From Desulfobacterales bacterium (lineage in GTDB: Bacteria; Desulfobacterota; Desulfobacteria; Desulfobacterales; JAFDCJ01), in assembly GCA_020345785.1 (NCBI GenBank), contig CP070771.1, forward strand, positions 5,208,838 to 5,232,488: DNA of 23,651 bases, given 5' to 3'. The notes beneath the pieces were generated by a model. It was not told the origin of the DNA. It was given only the letters and a program-made list of their open reading frames with translations, and made no database searches. Position numbers and translations under genes: made by a program. Below, one piece after another: positions 15,734-22,839 of the stretch (its first letter is position 1; the number at the start of each line of letters is the position of its first letter).

Positions 15734-17272
15734 ATGAGTGACCGCGTAATCATATTCGATACCACGTTAAGAGACGGAGAGCAGTCTCCGGGAGCCAGCA
15801 TGAATTCCGCCGAAAAATTGAGGCTTGCCACCCAGCTGGAGAAGCTGGGTGTCGATGTGATTGAAGCCGGCTTCCCGGCTGCTTCCGAAGGCGATTTGGA
15901 CGCTGTTTCCCGGATCGCCGCCAAGATTGACAAATCAGAAGTTGCCGCTTTGGCACGGACCTCGAAAGACGACATTGACCGGGCCTGGCAGGCAATCAGC
16001 CATGCCGCCCGACCCAGAATTCATACGTTTATTGCCACCTCGGACATCCATTTGGAGTATAAGTTGAAAATGACCCGGGATGAGGTGGTCAAAACGGCGG
16101 TGGAGGCTGTTAAATATGCTCAATCCTTCACCGACAATATTGAGTTTTCATCAGAAGACGGCTCCCGCAGCGACCGCGACTTTTTATGCCGGATATTCGA
16201 AGCGGCCATTGATGCCGGCGCCACAACCATCAATTTGCCGGACACGGTGGGTTATGCCGTGCCGGAAGAATTTGCGGAACTTGTCAAATATGTCATCAGC
16301 CACACGCCCAACATTCACAAGGCCGTGTTCAGCGTTCACTGCCATAATGACCTGGGACTGGCAACCGCCAACACAATTGCCGCCATCAAGGCCGGCGCCC
16401 GCCAAGCAGAAGTCACCATTAACGGCATCGGGGAACGCGCCGGCAACACCTCGCTGGAGGAAGTTGTCATGGCTTTGCATACGCGGCATAATATTCTGCC
16501 CGCCACCACCGGTATTCGCACCGAGTTTATCCATCCAACCAGCCGCCTGGTCAGTATGATCACCGGCATTATGGTGCAGCCGAACAAAGCCATTGTGGGT
16601 GCCAACGCATTTGCCCATGAAGCCGGCATTCATCAGGACGGTGTTCTGAAAAATCCGATGACCTATGAGATTATGAAACCGGAAACCATCGGGCTGAGTG
16701 CCAACAAACTCGTTTTGGGCAAGCATTCCGGCAGACACGCGCTACGCACACATCTGAAGGATATGGGCTATGAACTTTCGGACGAGGAACTCAATCTGGT
16801 TTTTGAAAAGTTCAAAGAATTGGCCGACAAGAAAAAACATATTGTGGATGAAGACCTGGAAGTGATTGTCACCGAGGGTATTTTGCGCACCGCGGATATT
16901 TTCCGGCTTGAGTACCTGCATGTGACCGCCGGCACAACCGTACTGCCTATGGCCAGCGTGAAGCTTCAAATCAACGGTCGATCCGTGCAAAGCGCCGGTT
17001 ACGGCAACGGTCCCATTGACGCCGCTTACAATACCATTTCCAAAATCACCGGCACAGAGTCCGAATTGCTGCGGTTTTCCATCAGCGCCTTAACCGGCGG
17101 AACCGACGCCCAGGGTGAGGTAACGGTGCGTCTGAGGGAAAACGGACTGGTCGCGCTGGGGAAAGGCGCTGACCCGGATATTATCACCGCCAGCGCCAAG
17201 GCTTATATCAACGGGCTCAACAGACTGGAATACTTAAAAACCCATCCCATCAAAGAAACCTCGCCGGTTTAA
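15734..17272 (+). CDS. leuA: 2-isopropylmalate synthase
   Basis: This enzyme makes the first committed step to leucine: 2-oxoisovalerate plus acetyl-CoA to 2-isopropylmalate. The 512-residue protein has a TIM barrel with the signature FDTTLRDGEQSPGASM (about residues 8-23), metal-binding VHCHNDLG (H202, H204), and NGIGERAGNTSLEE. A linker and a C-terminal leucine-sensing domain (about 390-505) follow. AAGGAG (15719-15724) sits 9 nt before the ATG. It is the last gene of the attenuated operon here; leuB, leuCD and ilvD are not in the window. A heptamer array starts 1 nt after the stop. Confidence 0.97.
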   Translation: MSDRVIIFDTTLRDGEQSPGASMNSAEKLRLATQLEKLGVDVIEAGFPAASEGDLDAVSRIAAKIDKSEVAALARTSKDDIDRAWQAISHAARPRIHTFIATSDIHLEYKLKMTRDEVVKTAVEAVKYAQSFTDNIEFSSEDGSRSDRDFLCRIFEAAIDAGATTINLPDTVGYAVPEEFAELVKYVISHTPNIHKAVFSVHCHNDLGLATANTIAAIKAGARQAEVTINGIGERAGNTSLEEVVMALHTRHNILPATTGIRTEFIHPTSRLVSMITGIMVQPNKAIVGANAFAHEAGIHQDGVLKNPMTYEIMKPETIGLSANKLVLGKHSGRHALRTHLKDMGYELSDEELNLVFEKFKELADKKKHIVDEDLEVIVTEGILRTADIFRLEYLHVTAGTTVLPMASVKLQINGRSVQSAGYGNGPIDAAYNTISKITGTESELLRFSISALTGGTDAQGEVTVRLRENGLVALGKGADPDIITASAKAYINGLNRLEYLKTHPIKETSPV

Positions 17273-17273
17273 A

Positions 17274-17350
17274 GCGAGTTGCGGGTTGCGAGTAGCGGGG
17301 TACGTGTTACGAGGTGGGCGTTACGAAGCTAGTGTTGCGCTGAACGTAAT
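17274..17350. repeat. Heptamer array C (11 units)
   Basis: Eleven in-phase 7-bp units of the GCGGGTT / ACGTGTT type start right after the leuA stop. They are in the same orientation as array A and increasingly degenerate away from the gene. The 319-nt leuA-pyrD gap has no gene and no clear terminator. Confidence 0.75.
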
Positions 17351-17548
17351 AAGAATTGATAGGCGTGGAACAAGAGCCCGCCAGCGGCATTTGCCGTGTT
17401 GCGTGGTGCGGATCAAAATAAATGTATTGAGGGTGCCGGGTTGAGGCTAAAGAATTATAAAGATTGCGATTCGTCACCCTTTCTCATAATTCTGAATTTA
17501 CAATGAATTTGTCTTCGGACGCCTGTTTTCTGTGCGCTCACATCTTTT

Positions 17549-17576
17549 CGCTATGCGCTATGCCCTCTGCGCTAAA
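17549..17576. repeat. Short heptamer array (4 units)
   Basis: Four 7-bp units (CGCTATG twice, CCCTCTG, CGCTAAA) lie 15 nt beyond the 3' end of pyrD. A related run of three units is at 15601-15621. Confidence 0.6.
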
Positions 17577-17591
17577 TTTCCGCAATTTTGA

Positions 17592-18512
17592 CTAGGTCTC
17601 CAGCGTCCCAATCACATCTGATATGCTGGCGATGTTTCTCTCAATCAGGAATTTTTCAATTCCGTCAATAATATCGGTGGTCGCATGCGGGTTGACAAAA
17701 TTGGCGGTGCCCACCTGGATGGCCGTGGCGCCGGCGATAAAATATTCCAGCGCATCCTCAGCGGACATGATCCCCCCGATGCCGATGATGGGAACTCCGA
17801 CGACCTGAGCCACCTGCCAGACCATGCGCAAGGCGACGGGTTTGATGGCGGGCCCGGACAGTCCGCCGGTGATGTTCGCCAGTCTCGGACGCCGGGTATT
17901 TATATCAATCGCCATAGCGGTCAGGGTATTGATCAGCGAGAGACAGTCCGCACCCGCATCCTCCACCGGTCGGGCAATGGCCGTGATGTCGGTGACATTC
18001 GGTGATAATTTTACTATCAGCAGTTTTGTGGTCTGTTTGCGAACCGCCCGGATGACACTGTACGCGGCTTGCGGATCAACACCGAATATCATTCCGCCTG
18101 CCTTTACATTGGGACAGGAAATATTCACCTCAATCGCGTCAATTGCCTCAACTTCCTCGATGCGAGCCGCCAGCTGCACATATTCCTCTTCGCGCTTGCC
18201 ATAAATATTAACAATAATCGGCGGCTTAAGCGTTTGCAGAAAAGGCAGTTTTTCCGCCACGAAGGCCTCGATCCCTACATTTTCAAGACCGATGGCGTTC
18301 AGCATGCCGCAGGGTGTTTCATAAATTCGCGGCGGCGGGTTGCCCTTGGTGGATTCCAGAGAGAGTCCTTTGACAATAATGCCCCCGAGTCGGTTCAGGT
18401 CAACGAGATGCTCATATTCCCTGGCATAGCCAAAAGTGCCGGAGGCCGTCAGTACGGGATTTTGGAGTTCCAGCCCACCGATGTTTACCTTTAGATCCGG
18501 TTTTTTCGACAT
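17592..18512 (-). CDS. pyrD: Dihydroorotate dehydrogenase B, catalytic subunit
   Basis: PyrD oxidises dihydroorotate to orotate in pyrimidine synthesis. Class 1B enzymes use FMN here and pass electrons via the PyrK FAD/Fe-S subunit to NAD. The 306-residue protein begins with LKVNIGGLELQNPVLTASG and carries the catalytic cysteine C133 in EVNISCPNVKAGG, which is the class 1 feature (class 2 has Ser). FMN phosphate-binding motifs GIGGIMSAEDALE and GATAIQVGTA are near the end. No pyrK lies in the window, so it is probably encoded elsewhere. The Shine-Dalgarno is weak. The upstream minus-strand gene ends 144 nt away, so co-transcription is possible. Confidence 0.95.
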   Translation of the reverse strand: MSKKPDLKVNIGGLELQNPVLTASGTFGYAREYEHLVDLNRLGGIIVKGLSLESTKGNPPPRIYETPCGMLNAIGLENVGIEAFVAEKLPFLQTLKPPIIVNIYGKREEEYVQLAARIEEVEAIDAIEVNISCPNVKAGGMIFGVDPQAAYSVIRAVRKQTTKLLIVKLSPNVTDITAIARPVEDAGADCLSLINTLTAMAIDINTRRPRLANITGGLSGPAIKPVALRMVWQVAQVVGVPIIGIGGIMSAEDALEYFIAGATAIQVGTANFVNPHATTDIIDGIEKFLIERNIASISDVIGTLET

Positions 18513-18560
18513 AAGAGGTTTGTTCCCAATTTAATTTCGTTTTATTCTAAAATTGAAAAT

Positions 18561-18620
18561 CTGGTCCTCCCTCCAGGCTGCAGGCCATATGGGCAGGAAG
18601 CTGGGACAGGATTCTTTTCT
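18561..18620 (+). repeat. Dispersed intergenic repeat, copy 2
   Basis: This is the partner of 15441-15500 (42 of 60 identical, no gaps). It sits in the 144-nt gap between pyrD and the next minus-strand gene. Confidence 0.6.
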
Positions 18621-18656
18621 TGCCCGGCAAAATTTGGAATATATTGCACCAGAGCC

Positions 18657-19586
18657 TTAGTTTGCATATTCCAAGTTCTCTGATTTATTCCCCGAACGCT
18701 TCTTAATCGCATTTACCTTGGCCTCCAGGTTTAGCAGATAGGCCGCCTCGATTTGCTTAAGTCCTTTGACAGGATCGTATTCAATCGCCTTTATCCGCGA
18801 TATAACTTTCTGCACATCACCGCCTTCTTCGATCAGGGAAGTCTCAACTTGGTTTAAAAAACGCCGGCAGTCAGCCATTGATTTTTGGAAATACTTTTTC
18901 GCGTCCTGACCGGTAAGGGCGTATCTGTGCCCCAAACAAAGAACTTCATATTCGACTTCGCTTAAGCGGCGCATGGATTCGAAATATTGGTCGTAGTCCA
19001 CCAGTGCCTCGGAGACAATATAACCGGTGGCATCCGGTATCCCCGCGGCTTCAGAGCAAAACAGCACCTTTTTCTGAAGGATGAAATAACTCAGACAATC
19101 CCGGGTGTGTCCAGGTGTTTCAAATGCATGGACTGTTACATCTGCTGACAATTCCAATAATTGTCCGTCTTTTAGGGTGACATCAACCTCAAAAGGTTCA
19201 AAGGGATCGAATTGGGCCAATTCAACCCCGATGCTTTTGACCATCTTTTCAGCAGCATGAGTTAACTCACCGATCAGAGCAAGGGCATTGGGGCGGCCGA
19301 GCACCTTTTTCACTCCTTCGGAAGCCACCACTTTAAGCGTCGGAAAGGATTTCTTGAGCACAGCAACCGATCCGCAATGGTCGAAATGAGAATGACTCAA
19401 AAAACAATAGTGAAGATCGCGATTGCCCAGTATCGCCCTTATTCCGTCAGTATATATCCTGCCGAGAAACGCCAGTCCGGCATCAAAAATGGCGGGTTTC
19501 TCACCGTCAAGAAGATAAACCGGCATCGCGGGTGTGCCCACCATGTACAAGTCGTCGATAATTTTACCCGAATCACCAATGATCAT
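18657..19586 (-). CDS. Metallo-beta-lactamase-fold hydrolase
   Basis: This is a 309-residue soluble protein of the MBL superfamily; the substrate is unknown. The zinc motif HSHFDH is at H65, H67, D69, H70, with further ligands H160 (ETPGHTRD) and H220 (LGHRYALTG). At the usual bridging-Asp position the sequence reads CSEAAG, so E179 may replace Asp. The N-terminus (DDLYMVGTPAMPVYLLDG) is typical of glyoxalase-II-like or thioesterase-like members. The C-terminal part (about 225-309) is helical and charged. The ATG at 19586-19584 has only a weak GAGAG upstream. It lies upstream of pyrD in the same direction, but I see no functional link. Confidence 0.85.
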   Translation of the reverse strand: MIIGDSGKIIDDLYMVGTPAMPVYLLDGEKPAIFDAGLAFLGRIYTDGIRAILGNRDLHYCFLSHSHFDHCGSVAVLKKSFPTLKVVASEGVKKVLGRPNALALIGELTHAAEKMVKSIGVELAQFDPFEPFEVDVTLKDGQLLELSADVTVHAFETPGHTRDCLSYFILQKKVLFCSEAAGIPDATGYIVSEALVDYDQYFESMRRLSEVEYEVLCLGHRYALTGQDAKKYFQKSMADCRRFLNQVETSLIEEGGDVQKVISRIKAIEYDPVKGLKQIEAAYLLNLEAKVNAIKKRSGNKSENLEYAN

Positions 19587-19981
19587 GAGACAGTCTCTCT
19601 ATTTCTAAAACGTAAATCTTAAAAAACGAACCCGCTTTCTAAATATTATATTTTATTTGCAGACAGATATTGGATTCTGGTTTCTTGATAATGGATATTC
19701 GGAAGTCGAATTCAATTCTCTAAAATTCATTGCCAAAACAGAATCATCGGGGATATGTATAGAATATCTGTGATCGGATGGCAAGGCGTTGTTTGATAAA
19801 TTGGGTTGGATAGTTGAGTTTGGTTGAAATCGTCCCGACAAGATCAAACTCGGTATTAAGGCGGCAATGGGCTGGCACCCGAAACCTCGTGTGAAACTTC
19901 CTAAACGGAACAGCGAACTGCAGAATATCGAAGGGTGGTTTCGCTTCGCTCAGTCTTTTTTATAAAATAGACAGATACCTT

Positions 19982-20023
19982 CCTTCGACATTCGACATTC
20001 GTTATTCGTTATTCGCTTTTTGA
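19982..20023. repeat. Heptamer array E (6 units)
   Basis: Six in-phase 7-bp units of the CATTCGT / TATTCGT type. The degenerate run just left of the core (19906-19934) reads as the reverse complement, giving the same inverted layout as arrays A and B. Confidence 0.7.
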
Positions 20024-20072
20024 ATTTTCTTTTTTAATCAGATCGATCGTTCTATTGGCCGGTGGCGGTACT

Positions 20073-20100
20073 GGCACCTGAAACCTGACACCTGACACCT
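20073..20100. repeat. Heptamer array F (4 units)
   Basis: Four 7-bp units of the GACACCT / GAAACCT type end 11 nt before the ATG of the radical SAM gene. This leaves no recognisable Shine-Dalgarno for that gene. Confidence 0.7.
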
Positions 20101-20111
20101 CCATAAAATTG

Positions 20112-22004
20112 ATGACCCAAACAACTAAAAAACCAAAAGCGGTTGCTTTAATTTCTACCCCCTGGCCCCTTTACAACCGTCCTTCGATTCAGCTGGGCGC
20201 TCTCAAAGCCTATCTCCAATTAGAGCATCCGGAGGTGCGGGTGGACGCCCGCCATTTTTATTTGAAACTGGCCGAATCTATCGGATATAAACGCTATCAG
20301 ATGATATCGGAGCGCACCTGGCTGGCGGAAAGCATCTATGCCGCCCTGCTCTTTCCGGAGCGTTTTAAAGTAATTGAAAGGCTGTTTGATCGTGAAGTTC
20401 GCTTAAAACCCGAATTAAAGGAAGACGGACTGGAAAAAATTGTGACCCTTGCAAAAAAGGCAACAGACGCTTTTATCAGCAGCCTGCGCGGGGAAGACTA
20501 CATGCTGGCCGGTTTCTCGGTTTCTCTCTGCCAGCTTACGTCCACCCTGTACTTTATCAAGCGCATCAAACAAAAGTTCCCCGATCTTATCATTGTCATT
20601 GGCGGCTCAACTTTTTCGGGCACGGCTGCAGGGAAATTATTTGAATTCTTCCCTGAAGTTGATTTTGTAGTAAACGGCGAGGGCGAACTGCCTTTGAGTC
20701 AATTGGTCGGCTGCTTGAAAGCGTCCTCTGATCCGGGTAATTTACCCTCCCTCAAGGGGGTCATAACGCCAACATCGTCTGGTAACGGCGACGGTAGAGA
20801 TAACTTCAATCAACTGAATAGTCTGAACAAACTCCCGCCGCCGAACTACGATGATTATTTTGCCTTGCTTAAATCATTTCGGCAGGCCAATGTTTTCTTC
20901 CCCGTTCTACCGGTTGAAACATCACGCGGCTGCTGGTGGCAGAAAACGATGGCACCCGGCAGGACAACCTCAGATAATCCTAAACGTTCCGCCGGCTGTG
21001 CCTTTTGCAATCTGAACTTACAGTGGCGGGGATATCGTCACAAAGATCCGGCCCGCGTGGTCAATGAAATCGATCATCTGACCGGCAAGTTCCAGACGCT
21101 CGCGGTATCCATCGTGGACAATGTTCTGCCAAGGAAATCTGCCAGAGAATTATTCAAGAAAGTGAGCAACTTGAAAAAGGATCTCCATTTTTTTGCAGAG
21201 ATCAGGGCCGACACACCGGCGTCGGAGTTGGAAGTCATGAGGGACGCCGGGATGCAGGAGCTGCAAATCGGCATCGAAGCACTGAGCACGTCCCTGCTGC
21301 TAAAGCTCCACAAAGGTACCAGTGCAATCCAGAATCTTGAAGTCATGCGCAACTGCGAGGCACTGGGTATCGCAAACCGTTCAAATCTGATCCTTCATTT
21401 TCCGGGAAGCGATGAACAGGATGTTGCCGAAACACTTCGCAATCTTGACTTCGCCCTGCCCTTTCGCCCGCTTCAGACCGTGAACTTCTGGCTTGGGCTG
21501 GGAAGTCCGGTGTGGCAAAATCCCACGGCCTACGGGATTAAAGCAGTCTTCAACCATCCCAATTGGTCCCGCCTTTTCCCACCCGGAATTTCTCGATCCA
21601 TGGCGTTTATGATCCAGGCCTACCGTGGGGACCTCGGCTTCCAGCAAAAAATCTGGCAGCCGGTCAAAGAGAAAGTCACCTCATGGCAAAAAACGTATAC
21701 CGGACTCCAACACGGACCGCTATATTCACCTATATTGAGTTTACGCGACGGTCGCGAATTTTTAATCATAAAACAGCGGCAGTATCAGGCCGATTCGATA
21801 AAGCACCGTCTGGTTGGAACATCTAGGCTGATCTATCTTTTCTGTATGCAGCGTCGTTCTCTTACACATATTCGAAGCCAGTTTCCGTCTTTTGCCGAAG
21901 ACAAAATCGTTGCATTTTTAAAAATGATGGTCGATAAAAAGTTGATGTTTGAAGAAAAGGAAAATTATCTGAGTCTTGCGGCTCCTAAGAAGCCGGGGAA
22001 ATGA
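20112..22004 (+). CDS. B12-binding radical SAM protein, RiPP C-methyltransferase type
   Basis: The 630-residue protein opens with VALISTPWPLYNRPSIQLG, a style typical of the radical SAM proteins annotated as RiPP-maturation C-methyltransferases. A cobalamin-binding-like domain (about 30-230) ends in IVIGGSTFSG and FVVNGEGE. The radical SAM core starts at ETSRGCWW. The cluster cysteines would be C274, C296 and C299, spaced C-x21-C-x2-C, where relatives as I recall them have about C-x7-C-x2-C. A C-terminal PqqD/winged-helix-like part (about 540-625) follows. I chose the ATG at 20112 over the TTG at 20109; neither has a Shine-Dalgarno. No precursor peptide is evident, so the substrate is unknown. 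A selenoprotein-like MerB homologue follows 104 nt later. Confidence 0.82.
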   Translation: MTQTTKKPKAVALISTPWPLYNRPSIQLGALKAYLQLEHPEVRVDARHFYLKLAESIGYKRYQMISERTWLAESIYAALLFPERFKVIERLFDREVRLKPELKEDGLEKIVTLAKKATDAFISSLRGEDYMLAGFSVSLCQLTSTLYFIKRIKQKFPDLIIVIGGSTFSGTAAGKLFEFFPEVDFVVNGEGELPLSQLVGCLKASSDPGNLPSLKGVITPTSSGNGDGRDNFNQLNSLNKLPPPNYDDYFALLKSFRQANVFFPVLPVETSRGCWWQKTMAPGRTTSDNPKRSAGCAFCNLNLQWRGYRHKDPARVVNEIDHLTGKFQTLAVSIVDNVLPRKSARELFKKVSNLKKDLHFFAEIRADTPASELEVMRDAGMQELQIGIEALSTSLLLKLHKGTSAIQNLEVMRNCEALGIANRSNLILHFPGSDEQDVAETLRNLDFALPFRPLQTVNFWLGLGSPVWQNPTAYGIKAVFNHPNWSRLFPPGISRSMAFMIQAYRGDLGFQQKIWQPVKEKVTSWQKTYTGLQHGPLYSPILSLRDGREFLIIKQRQYQADSIKHRLVGTSRLIYLFCMQRRSLTHIRSQFPSFAEDKIVAFLKMMVDKKLMFEEKENYLSLAAPKKPGK

Positions 22005-22066
22005 GCAGCTGGGAAGTTGGGATGCGGGAAGGCTGGGAAGATAGAAGGCTGGGAGGCTGGAAGGCA
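22005..22066. repeat. Heptamer-like array G
   Basis: Degenerate GCTGGGA / AGGCTGGGA units of 7 and 9 bp start at once after the radical SAM stop and fill most of the gap to the MerB-like gene. Confidence 0.6.
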
Positions 22067-22108
22067 TTCGCAATATTGCGGAGTAATTAAAACACAAAGG
22101 AGAAACAA

Positions 22109-22813
22109 ATGGCCGGGTCCACGAATCTGGATCGAATCTTCCACCTGATAATGATGCGTATGGTCAAAACTGGTCAGGCGCCGCACTTCACCGAAATTGC
22201 AGCAGAGCTGAAAATCTCGATGGAGGAAGGCCGCCGGGCTTTGCATGAGCTTTTTGGAGCAGGTATTCCAGGGTGGCTGTTTCCAAATACCGATCTTATC
22301 GTTTCCTTTGCACCGTTTAACAATCTTCCTACCCAGTATCGCGTCACTGTCGATGGTGAGCAAAAATGGTTCGCCCAGTGAGGATTTGAATCGCTGGCGG
22401 TCTGCTGGCTGTTTCCTGGAAAAAACGTTCAGATCGATGCCCCGTGTCTGGATTGCGGGAAGCAGATTAAATTAGTAATGCGGGATGGTAAGGTCCTCAA
22501 CGCGGAGCCGGTGGGATTGATGGGATACGTGGCGGTGCCGTTTGGAAAATGGTTCGAAGATATCCCTTATGCCTGAGCCACCATGAATCTCTTCCGGTCG
22601 GAAGAGCACATCCGCAATTGGCCCGGTTTTGAGTCTGGTACCGAAGAGGGAATCGTGCCCCTTGATGATCTGGTGAAACTATTTTCCGGCAGTTACTTTC
22701 GAAATCGCTTAGACTCGGACTGGGTATCCTGCAGCCGAGAGTATGCCCGGGAGATGGTCAAAACATTCAAAGAAATCGGAAAAACCGGACCTTTCTGGCA
22801 GCGATCGCGCTGA
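22109..22813 (+). CDS. MerB-like (alkylmercury lyase family) protein with two predicted selenocysteines
   Basis: Read through two in-frame UGA codons (22379, 22574), this is one 234-residue protein. An N-terminal winged helix (about 1-75) resembles the MerB helix-turn-helix domain. The core reads WFAQ-U91-GFESLAV, then APC113LDC116G, then PYA-U156-ATMNLFRS. Against E. coli R831b MerB, U91 falls on catalytic C96 (YAWCALDTL), E94 on D99, C113 near C117, and U156 on C159 (FCCHVHFFAS). Each UGA is followed by a SECIS-like hairpin. There is no frameshift and no UAA/UAG inside. AAGGAG lies 6 nt before the ATG. MerB cleaves carbon-mercury bonds with these thiols; selenols would bind mercury more strongly. 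The family is clear, but the true substrate is unproven, and no merA or merR is present. The final UGA is followed by UAA two codons later and by no SECIS. Confidence 0.85.
22388..22414 (+). other. SECIS-like hairpin 1 (for UGA at 22379)
   Basis: CTGGC (22394) pairs with GCTGG (22404) around the loop GGTCT (22399-22403). The stem extends outward to 22388/22414 with one C-U mismatch and several G-U pairs. The loop begins 17 nt after the UGA. E. coli fdhF, from memory, has a GGUCU loop 18 nt after its UGA. Confidence 0.78.
22589..22606 (+). other. SECIS-like hairpin 2 (for UGA at 22574)
   Basis: CTCTTCC (22589-22595) pairs perfectly with GGAAGAG (22600-22606) around a GGTC tetraloop. The loop begins 19 nt after the UGA. 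It codes in frame for LFRSEE, so the hairpin is embedded in conserved MerB-family sequence. Confidence 0.85.
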
Positions 22814-22839
22814 GAATAATGCCGCGAATCAAAAGGCAA

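Larger units (their letters stand above)
19587..20108. other. Divergent intergenic region with heptamer arrays
   Basis: This 522-nt gap has no convincing gene. A minus-strand TATAAT (19645-19650) may serve the MBL gene. From about 19874 the DNA becomes heptad-like (GGCACCC, GAAACCT, then CGGAACAG-CGAACTG types to about 19930). A TCGAAGG/CCTTCGA inverted pair (19928-19934 and 19982-19988) flanks a core of about 47 bp. Two clean heptamer arrays follow. Confidence 0.5.

Noticed and set aside
16184..16738. A 184-residue minus-strand frame within leuA
   Set aside because: It is a shadow of leuA with no independent start signal.
19653..19847. A 64-residue minus-strand frame in the divergent gap
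   Set aside because: It is low-complexity, has no Shine-Dalgarno, and contains no recognisable motif.
22109..22381. A 90-residue protein ending at the first UGA, with two further short frames as separate genes or a pseudogene
   Set aside because: All three pieces are in one frame, align to one MerB-like protein, and both UGAs sit on catalytic Cys columns with SECIS-like hairpins after them. No frameshift or other stop is present.
22583..22813. A separate gene starting at the ATG just after the second UGA
   Set aside because: It has no Shine-Dalgarno, and its N-terminus is the conserved segment after C159 of MerB, so it is the C-terminal part of the same protein.
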